Source of the DNA: Capsicum annuum
Lineage: Eukaryota; Streptophyta; Magnoliopsida; Solanales; Solanaceae
Direction of reading: 5' to 3'
NCBI RefSeq assembly: GCF_002878395.1
Contig: NC_061119.1
Span: 42,983,218 to 43,047,217 of the forward strand
Length of the DNA stretch: 64,000 bases
A model generated the notes under the pieces. It did not search any database, was not told the DNA's origin, and was given only the letters and a program-made list of their open reading frames with translations. Below are positions 1-12,639 of this stretch, piece by piece (the stretch's first letter is position 1; every line of letters starts with the position of its first letter). A program made the translations under genes and the position numbers.

Positions 1-293
1 AATAATTCATATCGGATTTTATTTAAATTTTAGTTAATTTATTGAATTTGATCATAATTGAAATAAATTTAGCCATAATTGCACTGCGATTGGACAATTG
101 ATTTTCAATATGATTTTAATTTGAAAAATTGACTAAAATCATGATTTAGAGCCATAATTACAATATAATTGACCAATTGATTTTCAAAATTCAAATGAGA
201 TTGTCTAATTTCAACTTAATTTTTGTTATTTAATAAATAGTCTAAGATAATCTACCCATTCAAAACCAAAAATTCAAATTTTGAATTTCAAAT

Positions 294-435
294 TTGTACT
301 GGATTGTACAATTCTTCCTCAACCTTGTCCTTTTTTCAATTTTGAATTTCAAAAGTTGTACTAGATTGTACAATTTCACCCCAACCTTGTCCTATTTCCA
401 TTGTTGAAATTCAAAATTTGTACTAGATTGTACAA
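294..435. repeat. Three 18-bp inverted repeats in the LTR U3
   Basis: TTGTACTAGATTGTACAA or a one-base variant occurs at 294-311, 356-373 and 418-435, exactly 62 bp apart, within a degenerate 62-bp tandem repeat. The same trio is present in the other LTR at 15211, 15273 and 15334. It lies 120-260 bp upstream of the TATA box, which suggests enhancer-like protein-binding sites; that role is inferred. Confidence 0.7.
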
Positions 436-550
436 TCCCACCTCACGTTATCCTTTAACAAACCTTACCCTTAATTTTAAAATTCTAAAAATGCCCCTAA
501 GTTCTTTCCCCCACATTGGTGGATTCAAAGAATTCAATCTCCATCCTTTT

Positions 551-560
551 CTATAAATAC
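551..560 (+). promoter_or_regulatory. Probable TATA box of the LTR promoter
   Basis: CTATAAATAC lies downstream of the triplicated U3 repeats, where a plant LTR promoter is expected. The matching place in the second LTR reads CTACAAATAC (about 15472-15481), so that copy has lost the TATA core. Confidence 0.5.
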
Positions 561-964
561 TACCCCCATTTTGGTAGAAACCAAGTCTCAAAGGAGTGGA
601 AAAAACTTTTGAGCAAAGAGTTAAATTTTTTAGTAAAATTTTTCAAGCGACAATCTAATCGGGGTTCTCGAAAAATTATTTTTCGGTGGTGATCAAGACT
701 CCGAAAAAGCTTGAAGTCCCATTTTGCAGCTCCAAAAAAGGAAAACACACATTTCTCTTTTAATTTTATTATCATTTTCTTTTTCATCTCCTTCTTTGTA
801 GTTTTATAGTGTTAATTTTATTTGTTGGGATTATTTGTGTTAGATGGCCTTGAAGGCCATAGGATGTTGTGATATCAATATTATGGCTATTTTTATGTTC
901 ATTGTGTAAAATGAGCTAATAGTAGTTGAATGTGTTTCTTTGACATTCTTTTTTGATTATTATG

Positions 965-1420
965 ACTAGATGGATAAAGTTTCAACCTTTACTTGATTAA
1001 AATATGCACTCATGTCTTGTTTAAATTCGTTATTGATGGATATGCTCGCTTTTAGCATTAAAGTTGTTTTTTGTTTATGTCAAAAAAGAATAATTACTAT
1101 TGTTTGTTTCACCTTAATAAATTGGATGGATAAAGTTTCGACCTTTGCTTGATTAAAATATGTACTCATGTCTTGTTTAAATTTGTTATTGATGGATATG
1201 TTCGCTTTTAGCATGTAAAGTTATTTTCTTTATGTCAAAAAAGAATAGTCACTATTTTTTGTTTTTCTTAATAAATTAGATGAATAAAATTCAATCTTTG
1301 CTAGATTAAAATACATACTCATGCCTTATTTAAATTCGCTATTGGTGGATATGTTCGCTTTTAGCGTGTAAAGTTATTTCACTATGTTGGAAAAGAATAG
1401 TTACTATTGTTAAAGGTCTT
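965..1420. repeat. Three tandem copies of a ~155-bp unit inside the left LTR
   Basis: Units begin at GATGGATAAAG-like sequences at 969, 1125 and 1279, each followed by a conserved run through GATGGATATGTTCGCTTTTA. The array lies in the ~640-bp block missing from the 14553-17528 LTR. Either this LTR gained it or the other lost it. Confidence 0.7.
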
Positions 1421-2714
1421 GAAATTGTTTCTCAATTTGAAGTAGCGAGTTACTTGTATCTAGAGATTTCGTATTTTTTTTTTTAAAAGGCATATCATAG
1501 TGTGCAATGTTTGTGGCCTAGCAATTTGCGAAATCACTGCTTATGGTTAAAGTTGACCACTTTGGCATACACATGATAGTTGGCTCATTCACATGCAAAT
1601 AATTGTAATTTAAGTGCTACTTTTAAGATCCAACTCCTATATCGATCCGTAATTCTTTTAATTAAAGTGTTATTTTTCTCCATGATTATATGCCACGATT
1701 TAATGCTAAGTTCTTTTGAAATATTTTTGCAGTCATGATTTACTCATTTTCGTGGTCAGAACTGTCTTTGATCTTCTCTTGTTTAGATTGAAAAGTTATT
1801 AGGATTATAGATTTTATTGAAACGGTGTAGAACTAAAATAGGAGTTGACATAATTGGACACTTTTCTCCTAGAATTAATTTTTTACTACTTTTCCAACCT
1901 TGTCTTTGAATATAATTTCTCAAACATGTTTAATATATGTTATTTGCTTCACCTCGCATATTGATTTAGTTCTGGAAGTATTTTTATGCATTTAGATATC
2001 CCATTGTTATTCACATACTATCATAAATTTTTCTTCAAATGTGTTGATTGACTCCATTTGGTATTGAAAAAGTGTTGTTGCATTAGTATGTCTTGTATTT
2101 CATATTTGAGAGGTCACAAAAGATTTTCTCATCTTATGATCATTCCTCTTTTCTTTCCTTGATCAAAACATGTCTTACACTATATCGTATCATAGTATTT
2201 GGTGAAAATATGTGTTAATCTATAAGAAATATTTGTCCAAATTTTAAGCGACTATACTTGTGGGTCAATGTCTTCTTTTCAAGAATTAGTTGATTATATT
2301 GTGCTAGGTTCTATTTTTTTAAGATTGTTTAATAGGTTGATTTCGTTTTCGTTGGATAATTTGATTTATTTTTTTATATCATAGTATACTATTTCTTTAT
2401 GCTTGCGAATGTTATTTTTTTAATCTTATCATTTATCTATCAAGTGTAGAATTTTTGAACATATATTAATTCTTTTTCTTTTATCTTTTTCTTTGCATGC
2501 ATCTATTTTGGAGTCCAAATGGACGTCTTTTCTCTTGCATTTCGTAATGGGCCAATAAGGCCCACCTCTTTGAGTCAAGTCTGAAATTTTAATTCAAATT
2601 CGATTATATGGCGTGCGGGTGCAAGAAGATGGAAGAAGAATGCAATGGGTCAAAACCCATTGATGAGGTCGCTAAGAGACTTGAAAAGTCTTAATTTTTA
2701 TTATTGTCTTATTC

Positions 2715-2719
<5 letters not shown>

Positions 2720-2749
<30 letters not shown>
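2720..2749. repeat. (TA)n microsatellite
   Basis: About 14 TA units. At the same place in the other LTR (16976-17000) the repeat is TATT-based instead, so the site evolved independently in the two copies. Confidence 0.9.
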
Positions 2750-2753
<4 letters not shown>

Positions 2754-2982
2754 CTATCTATGTGTTCATTCATTTGGGCCTCAAAGCCAAAGTTATAATT
2801 TAATATAGGTGAAGCAGATTTTGGGCCTCAAAAGTCCGAAAACTAGCTTAGAACAGGTTATGGGCCAAAAGCCCAAGTATTTAGATTAGGATAGGGTTTA
2901 TGAATTTGGGCATAATGGCATACGTCATTTAGTTTTCCCCTTTCCCTGCTAATTATTCTTAGTTTTCTTAGACTTAGGGTGT

Positions 2983-3672
2983 ATTTGTTTTTACTAAGAT
3001 TCAGACATCTAAATCTAAATGCATATCTGAATGATTAAGATGTTGTCTTCAGATCTAAAAACTGAAAAGTTAAGACTATTTGTTTTTCAATATCTGAATA
3101 TGAAAAAATTCTTTATTTACATATATAATAAAAAAATATAATTCAAGTAAAAATTAATTATATAATTGAAAAATATTTGATTTAATAAAATAAAATTATT
3201 ATTTGATTAAAAAAAATTTTATATTTGCTAGTGATAATAGAGATGGTTTGTAATGGTAGTTGTAGTGGTAATTATTGATGTTAGTGATTAGTAATATTGA
3301 TGGTGATAGTTGTGATTGTAGAGATGTTCGTTATTGTAGTGACTATTATGATGGTGACGATTGGTAGTGATGTGAAGTTGGTTGATGTTATTAGTTGGAG
3401 CTGTTCATTGTGATAGCTTAACAAATGAATGCATGATGGTTGACGATGTGTTGGTGGTAGTTGGAGATGTTGTTAGTTGTAATGGTGGAGATGATTATTA
3501 GTATAGATATATTGTAGCAATAATGGTGGTTGAAGTGGTGGTAGAGGTGGTGGCACCAGAGACAATGGCAGTGATGGTAGTCGAAGAATGTATGGATGTT
3601 GATGATATGTTAGTGGTAGTTAGCGGTAGCACTAGTTGTGATAGATGAGTTGGTTAGTAGTTGGTATTGACC
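2983..3672. mobile_element. DNA-transposon fragment (hAT-like or similar), no coding
   Basis: The sequence starts abruptly at the LTR break with GGTGTATTTGTTTTTAC, resembling the terminus of small non-autonomous DNA transposons of Solanaceae. Repeated AATCTGAATG-like words follow, then a GTGGTGATGGT-rich interior. It ends where the LTR of element A begins at 3673, so only one end is seen and no target duplication can be checked. Superfamily uncertain. Confidence 0.4.
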
Positions 3673-5880
3673 TGTAATGCCCTGGGAGTACACCTTGGAT
3701 GCCATATGGTGCTAACAATCACAAGTAACCATAAGCTAACTCATGAGCTGGTACCTGCTGTGAGCACAGAACAAACTGATAATAAAGGATACACATGTGC
3801 GAAAAATAAAGCTGGATACGCCATAAGGTTTAAACATTTAAAAATATCTCTGAACTAATAAGCCTGAAAAAGAAATGTCTGAAAACAATACTGTAAAGAT
3901 TGTCAATAACAACTGATAACTGACTAACTGTTTGAAAGTGTTTGAAAGCTTCTAACTGACTGACTATAGAGTTGATGGGACAAATCCCCAACTAACTCTG
4001 GCTGACTACTGAACTGAAACACTGAAATAAACATAAACGGTCCTCGGAATATGAGGACTCACCACTGCTTTTACTGGTGGTGTGTTGGGATGTCTAGGTG
4101 CGGTTGAGAACCTGAGCGTCCGAACCTATAATATGAGACATCATAGCGCAAGAAATGAGCATGTGGTCAGTACTTTGAATGTACTGGTATGCTAAATAAG
4201 GTTAAGCTGATATGCATGGCTCATATGCATGAATAATAACTGACTAAATAAATAGCATGAGATAACTAATGTATAGTATGTGAAGAAACTGTAAAATCTG
4301 AGAATGCATGACCAAGCATATGACATGATACTAGATAGTTTGTAAACAAAAATACTAAACGACTAATACATGTATGCCATGGTCAAGCAAGCCTGAAACT
4401 GAAATCTGAACTGAATATTGGACTGAGACTGTAGGAGCTATTATCTAAACGACATGCCCCAATAAGAGATGATTAGGGTCAAACCTGTGACCCCAGTTGG
4501 AAGAGTGTCAGTACCATGCCACGGGTACTAACACTAGCAGTGTGGATCCACTAAAATGAAGTCCCAAAGGGATAAAGAATCACCCTATATTGGCAGGTGC
4601 TCTAGTGAGATATATGTCAACCCTCAACGGGAAGGTTAACATCTCTAACCTATGTTGTCTACATAGTTCTAGAATGTAAGGACTGCTACTAAAGGTCACA
4701 CCCTCAACTGGTAGGTGAGCTCCCATTCCTGGGTTCGCTCGGTGCTAAATTCTACTCTCAACTGAACTGACTCGGAATACTGAACTGATCTAAGCTTGAC
4801 TGATAGGATAACTGACTAAACTAATAATACTCATATATGCTTGAAAACCATTCTAAAAGTACTAAGACTAAGTAAACAGCTAAATTTTGGATATTCATTA
4901 CCCCCATGACTCGATTACATTTATAGCGAAAGCATACCAAAGCTTCTAAAGCATAATAAGTAGTCATTGCTCAAAATTTATCTCTTAGGTATTTCATCAA
5001 ACACTTGAAATTCATGAACTTAGGCATAGGAATGATTGAAACATGTGGGAATAACATAATCATAACACTAAAACCATACATTGGAGAATTTAACATGAAA
5101 TTTCATGCTTCAAATGTGTAAAGTCTACTTTCAAACTAAAAACACTTGTAAACATCATACATAATCAAAATTCCCAAAAGTTCCATGAAATTAACTCATT
5201 GTAATCATATGAATTCATGATTTAGAACACAAAAATAGGTACTTTGACTCCTTGGGTGAAAAAGGCTCAGGGATGAACATTTAACATACCTTAAGACTTT
5301 AATCTTGCAAGAGAACTGATGTTCTTGATCATTTTTGGGTGGTGAAGCTTGAATTCTTGAGTTTTATTGAAGAAATAATGGTTGAATTTGATGAATTTGG
5401 GTGATGGATAGGGTTTATTTTAAATAAAAATTATGGAAATTGGGCATAAAATGCCTCAACTGATGATAAATCCCATGTTTTTACGGATTGGGGCCATAGG
5501 AAATGACCTAACAGCCCCTACAAAATTTAAATTTGTAATTGGCACACTGATTGAGCCCTCACCACGACACGCTAAGGCCTCCATCACTATTCCACCATGA
5601 CGCACCCCAATCACAGTGACTTACTGTTTTGGAAATCCAAATGTGATCCAAACCTCATCCAAAAAATTTAAAACTTACCCGAGACAAGCTACTTACACCT
5701 CTGAACATGAATCAATTTTAAAAGTTATGTCTCGAGGTTGGGAAGGTTACTTTAAAATTATTGAAGTTAAGAGGCCAAAAATAAGGCTAAGTCTCCAATA
5801 CTTAGCTAAATTTTCAGGTTCTAAACCTCCTGTACAAGCCCTATGGACTGAACTGAGCTAAGACAAATATGAGGTTTACA
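3673..5880 (-). repeat. 3' LTR of element A
   Basis: On the plus strand it begins TGTAATGCCC and ends GGTTTACA, about 2.2 kb. A pyrimidine stretch (CTCCCTCTT, 5885-5893) follows, which is the complement of the polypurine tract. It shares long blocks with the LTRs of B, such as CATGAGCTGGTACCTGCT. On the plus strand it holds only small chance reading frames (for example 3661-3858 and 5616-5861). Confidence 0.8.
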
Positions 5881-6091
5881 TTAACTCCCTCTTGGGAACA
5901 TTCATCCTTAAATAAGATTGATTAAGTTGAGAAAATACAGAGATATTGAGATTACATGTTGAATATGCATAATAAAAACATGATTACATGACTGAGCCTG
6001 AAACATGGTTACTGACTAAACGGCTTTATGAATGCATCCAATGACATGAAGATGACCACATGGCTAGGACTGAGAATGGAAAAAAGATAAT

Positions 6092-6934
6092 CTAATGAAA
6101 ACTATTACCTTGAGATGAGTCTGAGTTTGTGGATAAAAGGTGAGGGTACTTGGTACGCATGTCTACTTCTGCTTCCCAAGCGGTTCCCTCAAAGGACGGA
6201 TTCTGCAAAAGAACTTTGACCAAGGGAACTTCTTTGTTCCTTAGTCTGCAAATCTGGGAATCTAAGACTTTAACTTGGAGCTCTTCATAAGAAAGGCTAT
6301 CCTGAAAATATGTACTTTCTAAAGGAATAATAATAGATGGGTCACCAATACACTTCTTTAACAAGGACACATGAAATACTGGATGCATTGATGCCAAATC
6401 TGTAGGAAACTCAAGCTCGTACGCAACCTTTCCAAATTGACTTAGGATCCTGTAAAGGGCCTATATATCAGGGACTGAGTTTACCCTTTTTTCCAAATCT
6501 CGCCACTCCCTTCATGGGAGAGATCTTCAAATATACCAAATCTCCAACCTCAAACTCAAGATCTCTTCTCCATACATCGTTATAGGATTTCTGATGGCTT
6601 TTGGTTGTCTTAAGATTCTCCCTGATTAACTGAACTTTCTCTAAAGCATCAAACACTAAATTTGGCCCTATCAATACAGCCTCACCTACCTTAAACTAAC
6701 AAATAGGATATCTACATCTCCTTCCATAGAGATCCTCAAATTAAGCCATCTGAATACTGGAATGATAACTATTATTGTAAGAAAACTCAATCAATGGCAA
6801 GTGATTATCCCAACTAGCCTTAAAGTTGATAACACAAGCTCTCAACATGTCCTCTAAGGTCTGATTGGTTTTCTCTACCTGACTATCTTTCTGAGGGTGA
6901 AAAGTTGTACTAAGATAAACTTGGGTACCAAGAC
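6092..6934 (-). pseudogene. pol: Element A integrase C-terminal part and chromodomain
   Basis: The segments 6741-6934, 6468-6674 and 6092-6397 encode, in order, three parts. First is the end of the integrase core ([30 protein letters not shown]). Next is the GPY/F-type linker ([28 protein letters not shown]). Last is a C-terminal chromodomain (SYEELQVKVLD, RLRNKEVPLVKV, TAWEAEVDMRTKYPHL). In this family the integrase inserts the element and the chromodomain steers it to heterochromatin. Stops separate the three segments. The reading continues beyond 9896, on the other side of the inserted solo LTR. Confidence 0.85.
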
Positions 6935-9896
6935 TGTAACACCCTGATTTTTTGGAATCGAAATTCCACACGGTGCTCATGACCTCGAGGGACCATAAGT
7001 TAACCCTTTCTGATATCTGTAACTAAGCATTGCATAATATACTGAAATAAATGCAAAAACTGGTGGAAACTTGTCATTAGGTTCAAAACATCTAAAATAA
7101 TCAATACTGAAAATTGAATACTAATACAGCTGTCCGAAAAGCCTCTAACTGTCTGAACTGTGGAGCTAATGGGACATATCCCCAACTAACTCCGTCTACT
7201 AAAAATAAACTGAGTCTAATGCCATAATAAAATAAGGATCATCCTTGAATGAAGATGACTCACTGCTACGTCTATTGCTGCTGACTGAGTCTAGACTGCT
7301 AAGGATGCTATGGATCTCATGCTTCTGAACCTATGGTATAAGACACCATAGCGCAAGAGAAAAGTATACGTCAGTACTTTGAATGTACTGGTATGCTAAA
7401 TGAGGTAACGCTAAAGGCAAGGGCTTAGGCATGAACATAACTTAACTGAATCACATGAGAGTACTGAATAAGGACATATGCATGAATGCACAAACTAAAA
7501 CTGGAATCGCAGTAACACTGAATACTAACTCTGAATACTGGTTTCTTATTACTGTCTTACTGATTTCTGAGTCTACTAGCATTGATGTCTGAGTTTACTA
7601 ATACTGAGAGACTAAATAACTGAGTCTATTGAGATTGATGTCTAATCTTGCTGATATTGATATCGATTTATTATATCTGAGATCAAGCCTATATAATGGG
7701 TGACCTCTAAGTCTACTGATAATGAATATGATTTTCTGAATCTGAGATGAGGCCTATATAACGGGTGATCTCTGAGTCTATTGATAATGAATATGATTGT
7801 TTGAATCTAAGATCAAGCCTATATAATGGGTGATCTATGAGTCTACTGATAATGAATATGATTGTCTGAATCTGAGATCAAGCCTATATAACGGGTGATC
7901 TCTGAAAGGTAGACAAGCCTAGTATAATGGGTGACTCCTCAGTTGAATTTTATTACTGAGACTGAATCTAAAACTGAGACTGCAGGAGGTATTCATCTAA
8001 CTGACATGCCCTTTCTAGCTTTCTTGGGGTCTAACCTATAACCCTAGTTGGAAGGGTGTTAGTACCGTGCCATGGGTAAAGACACTTCTCTCTGAACCCA
8101 GGTGCCATGCGTAATATAATGGGTGACACCTGGTTGGAGCCAAGCCTAATATGATGGGTGACTCCGGGGAGATAATCAATCTTAGTATAATGGGTAAATC
8201 CTCATCCTTCGCTGGCTACGCAGTTTTGGAGTACAGGAATTGTTATTAACGACTCTGCCTAAAATAACGGGTAAGCCATCATCCCTGTCTTCACTTGGTG
8301 CTGAATCCTACTCTCAATTGAATAGACACTGAACTAATTCTTAGACTTTTCTAGACTGAGCTAAATCTGTTACTGATCATCTTACTTGACTGATCTAACT
8401 GAGTTTACTTAATTCCACTATCTGACGAAATACTTCTGATTCTACTTTCTATCTGAATACGATTGAGTCCTCTAACTCACTAAGCTTTACTGAAATTTGA
8501 ACTAAGTAATGAGCTTGATTAGATTGAATACTGAGCTACTGAGTTTCCTTTAACTTCTGTCACTAACTGAAATATACTGATCATAGAACGACTGAAATTA
8601 TCTTGAGATTGACTCGACTCTAGACAAGCAGCTAAGTTTTCAGGTATTAAATACCCCCAGTACTCGATAACATAAATAAATAAGACGTGATAACTCTTGC
8701 ATAATAATCATAACAATATACTATCATTGACAATATAACTAATGAAGCATCATTTTGAGCACTGGGGAATCTTAAACATGTAATTGTAAAGGGAAGCGTG
8801 CTATTGTCTCATAACTCATCCAATAAGGAATACACACACATGGGACTGCTTACAACATATCTTAATTCATTCATAAAGGTCCTTCAACAAATACTTGGCA
8901 TGCACTAGTTGACACATAAAAGGGGATTTCATACTTAGCATACTACAATGGTACTATCTTCTTCACATAAGCATTGTATCAAACATATGGGAGGCACACT
9001 TTGGTCATACAACATTGAATACACCTAATTAACATGATTACATAATTCAACATGCTTCTTGAAGGGGCTTTATCATGAATATCGCATAATCAACACATAC
9101 TAGGGTCAAAGCTTGAATATTTATAATCAAAACATGAATCAAAACTTATCAACAACATGAACTTTAATTTATATTCACATAAATCATGAAAACTCACAAA
9201 ACTGGAACTTTATAATTTTGAAAAAGATTCTTTAACACCCAAGAATCAACATCAACATACCTTGCTATGTAATTCTTGAAAGATTCATGGTGAAACCTTG
9301 ATGATTTGGGGTTTGGATTAGAAACCCTAAGTTTTGTTCTTAAAGAGAATTGAGAGAAAACAATAATATTTGGGTGTAAATGTGCTAAATCTCGTGTTAA
9401 AAAATATATATATGGTAGGAAAATAACTATTTTTCCCTTGGAATTAAAGTAACGGAACCTGCAAAAATTCTAATTTTTCATGCTGGCGCGACGCACCATA
9501 ATTGTGCCAGCTTACTGGAAATTGGACAATTGGGAAACTGAGCCTTGGTGCGATGCGGTGGAAATCGCGTTACCACCTTGGTTGCAAACTGGAAAGACAC
9601 TGCGATGTGGTGGGATCGCAGACGCTTACTGGATTTTGACAATTGCCATTTTGGATGGCTCCGCGATGCACTGAAGTACCAGGTGGTACACTGTCTCACC
9701 AAAATGGATCTAACTCTTTGCCTGAGTCTCAGATTTAGGCAAATTTGGTATCGATGGAAAGCTTATTCAATTTCCCACGTGATAAAAGTAGATATTAGGA
9801 AAATTCTACATGGTTGAAAATACTTATCACTAGGGAAGTCAGTCCTTACTCCCTTTAAGGATGAAAATCGACTTAAATAAAATTCAACGTATTACA
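6935..9896 (-). mobile_element. Solo LTR D inserted in element A integrase
   Basis: It starts TGTAACACCCTG and ends ATTACA, 2962 bp with no internal region. Flanking 5-mers are AAGAC (6930-6934) and ATGAC (9897-9901), one mismatch. The integrase similarity of element A stops at one edge and resumes at the other. It therefore arose by LTR-LTR recombination of a complete element. It contains a 65-bp tandem repeat and four GC-rich boxes near 9485-9665. Confidence 0.85.
7675..7905. repeat. 65-bp tandem repeat, about four copies, in solo LTR D
   Basis: The word GCCTATATAA recurs at about 7687, 7752, 7817 and 7882, exactly 65 bp apart, with GATAATGAATATGATT between. Shortened variants of AGCCTAGTATAATGGGTGA continue to about 8270. 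Confidence 0.8.
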
Positions 9897-11795
9897 ATGA
9901 CCCTTCTGAAAAGGCTTCTAAAAATAAGAGGTAAACTGAGTACCTCTATCTGAAATGATGGACAATAGAATTCCATGAAATCTAACCAACTCTATAATAT
10001 AGAGCTTGGCATAATCCTTAGTTGAATAAGAAGTATGGACTGGCAAAAATGGGCTAATATGGTCATTCTATCCACAATAACCCAAATCGAATCATGATGC
10101 CGACGTGAACGAGGCAACCCAAACCTGTCACAAAATCTATATTTACCTCTTCCCACTTTCATGTGGGGATGCTGAACTCCAGCATAGAGCCACTAGGCCT
10201 TTGGTACTCGACCTTAACCTGCTGACAATTAGCATACTTGGCTACAAACTCTGCAATATCCCTCTTCATACCGCTCCACCAATAGATTTTCTGCAAATCA
10301 TGGTACATCTTAGTAGCTCCTGGGTAAATAGAGTAACACGCACCATATGCTTCTGCAAGAATTCACTGTCTCAAACCATCTACGCATGACATACACAGTC
10401 TACCCTGGCAATGCAACAGACCATCTCCCCCTTAGGAGGAAACCTTTAATTTTTTATCTCTGACTGACTCCTTAAACTTAACTAGACTGGGTCCCTATCT
10501 TGCTTTTCCTTTACTTCGACAACCAAAGAAGATTAACTATTCTGAACCCATACACTACCCTCAGCTGAGCAAACCAAATGAATACCTAATCTAGATAACT
10601 GATAAACCTCCTAAACAAACTTTTTCTTATCATTTTCAACATGAGTCACACTATCTATAGACAATCTACTAAGGGCATCTGCCAATACATTGGCCTTGCT
10701 TAGATGATACAAATACTCATATCATAGTCCTTCAATAATTCTAACCACCTTCTCTGATGAAGATTTAACTCTCTCTGTAAAAAAAATATACTGCAAACTT
10801 TTGTGATCCGTGAACACATCAACATACACCCCATACAGATAATGCCTCCAAATTTTCAAGGCAAACACAATAACTGCTAACTCAAGATCGTAGGTAGGAT
10901 AATTTTTTTCTTGGGGCTTAAGTTGTCTTAGAGGCATAGTCTCTGACCTTACCTCTATGCATCAAAACACAACCCAAACCAACTCTGGAAGAATCACAAA
11001 AAACAACAAACCCTCTGAACCATCTGGCAAGGTCAAAATTGGGGTTGAGGTGATTCGAGTCTTCAACTCCTGAAAACTCTTCTCATAAGAATCTAACCAC
11101 TGAAACTTAACTTTTTTTAGTCAATCTAGGTATGGGGGACACAATAGATGAAAACCCTTCAACAAACCGTCTGTAATAACTATCCAAACCCAAGAAACTC
11201 CTGATATCTGGCGCAGAAATGGGTCTTTGCCAGTTTCTCACTGCTTTGATCTTTTGAGGGTTAACTCTAATTCCATTATCGAAAATAATATGGCTAAGAA
11301 AAGCTATTGATCATAGCCAAAACTTGTACTTAATGAATTTGGCGAACAACCGATGGGATCTAAGGGTCTGTAATATAATTTTGAGATGGTCTGCATAATC
11401 ATTTTCATTACGGGAGTAAACAATAATGTCATCTATGAAGACTATGATGAACATGTCTAAATACTGCTTGAACACTCTGTTCATCAAGTCCATGAAAGAT
11501 ATTGGGGCATTTGTAAAACCAAAAGACATAACTAAGAATTTGAAGTGACCATACCGAGTTCTGAAAGCTATTTTCTAAATGTCACTTTTTCTGAACCTGA
11601 GCTGATGATAGTCGGATTTAAGGTCTATCTTAGATAAGTAACTGTCACCCTAAAGTTAGTCAACCAAGTCATTAATTTCGGGGAGTGGATGCTTATTCTT
11701 GATTGTGACTTTATTTAACTGACGATAATCGATGCACATTCTGAGAGAATCGTCTTTCAAGAGGACATAGTGAATCATCACTTTGTTCGAGGTAA
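9897..11795 (-). pseudogene. pol: Element A pol: reverse transcriptase, RNase H and integrase N-terminal half
   Basis: Reading right to left on the minus strand: a reverse-transcriptase start ([20 protein letters not shown], about 11656-11795); the palm with [14 protein letters not shown] (11311-11529), which keeps the paired catalytic aspartates; RNase H ([34 protein letters not shown], 10722-10937); and, in frames broken by stops, the integrase zinc-binding and core regions (about 9900-10450). These activities copy RNA to DNA and integrate it. Several stops and frame changes separate the parts. The N-terminal palm, protease and gag are missing beyond 11795. Confidence 0.8.
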
Positions 11796-12560
11796 CACGT
11801 CTTATTGTATTTGGGTCATCCATCCTTTCAAAATGATACATATTATTATATGGGGTTTTTCATTCTTTAAGAGAATGTAATGGCCCATCACTTTATTTGT
11901 GACAATATGGATTATTATGGATCATCACTTCCTTCAGAGTGACATATTATTTTGTTATGGACCGTCACCTCCTTCAGCATGACATATTATTATGTTATGG
12001 ATCGTTACCTCCTTTAAAGTGACATGTTATTAAGTTATGGACCGTTACTTCCTTCAGCGTGACATGTTATTATGTTATGGATCATCGTCTTCTTCAGAAT
12101 TATATATTATCATGTCATGGACGGTAACCTTTTTTAGCGTGATATGTTATTATACTATAAAATTTCATCTCCTTGAAAGTGACACATTATTATATAAATT
12201 ATCACCTCCTTCTGCATGAAATATTACCATGGATCGTCATCTCATTCAGACTAACATGTTATCATGTTACGGACCATCACCTCCTTCAGAGTGACATGTT
12301 ATTATGTTATGGACTGTCACCTCCTTCAGAGTGACACGTTATTATTTTATGGATCGTTACCTCTTTCAGAGTGACATATTATTATGTTATGGATGTCACC
12401 TCCTTTTAGAGTGATATGTCATTATGTTATGGACCGTCACCTCCTTCAGAATTATATGTTTTTTATGTTATGGACCTTTACCTCCTTAAGAGTGATATGT
12501 TATTATGTTACGGATTGTCACCTCCTTCAACATAATATATTATGGAATGTGACCTCTTTT
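11772..12560. repeat. Tandem array 1: ~20 copies of a 40-bp unit
   Basis: The repeated unit reads approximately ATGGACCGTCACCTCCTTCA followed by GAGTGACATGTTATTATGTT, with copies starting near 11996, 12036, 12076 and so on. The first copies (11772-11940) are degenerate. It lies between the broken end of element A and array 2. Tandem repeats between pol and the 3' LTR are a known feature of Ogre/Tat elements. Apparent reading frames across it (12037-12219, 12384-12575) are by-products of the repeat. Confidence 0.9.
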
Positions 12561-12639
12561 AGTGTGGCATTCTAAAACAAGGTATGCATGATTGCCTTTA
12601 TATTGTATTTGATACTAATAAGTTTAGTGCTAGTGATTA

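Larger units (their letters stand above)
1..2982 (+). mobile_element. Ogre/Tat-like LTR, left copy (5' truncated by window edge)
   Basis: This stretch is collinear with 14908-17215, so it is the second copy of a very long LTR. Base 1 corresponds to about 355 bp inside the other copy. Shared blocks include the A/T-rich start, three TTGTAC inverted repeats, a TATA region, and a long C-terminal block ending in CTTAGTTTTCTTAGACTTAG. Homology stops at about 2982, where an unrelated sequence starting GGTGTATTTG begins. This copy carries about 640 bp (775-1405) that the other lacks. The Ogre/Tat assignment rests on LTR length, the TGTTGACATC start of the other copy, its polypurine tract, and the adjoining tandem-repeat 3' region; no Ogre protein is left in the window. 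It has no coding capacity. Confidence 0.75.
3673..11770 (-). mobile_element. Element A: Ty3/gypsy chromovirus (Tekay/Del-like), 5'-truncated
   Basis: Read on the minus strand, the order is partial reverse transcriptase, RNase H, integrase, chromodomain, then the 3' LTR (3673-5880). The pol region is split by solo LTR D at 6935-9896. The gag, protease, primer site and 5' LTR are absent: reverse-transcriptase similarity ends near 11790, where the 40-bp tandem array begins. It is the same family as element B by LTR words and protein sequence. Numerous stops make it non-functional. Confidence 0.85.
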
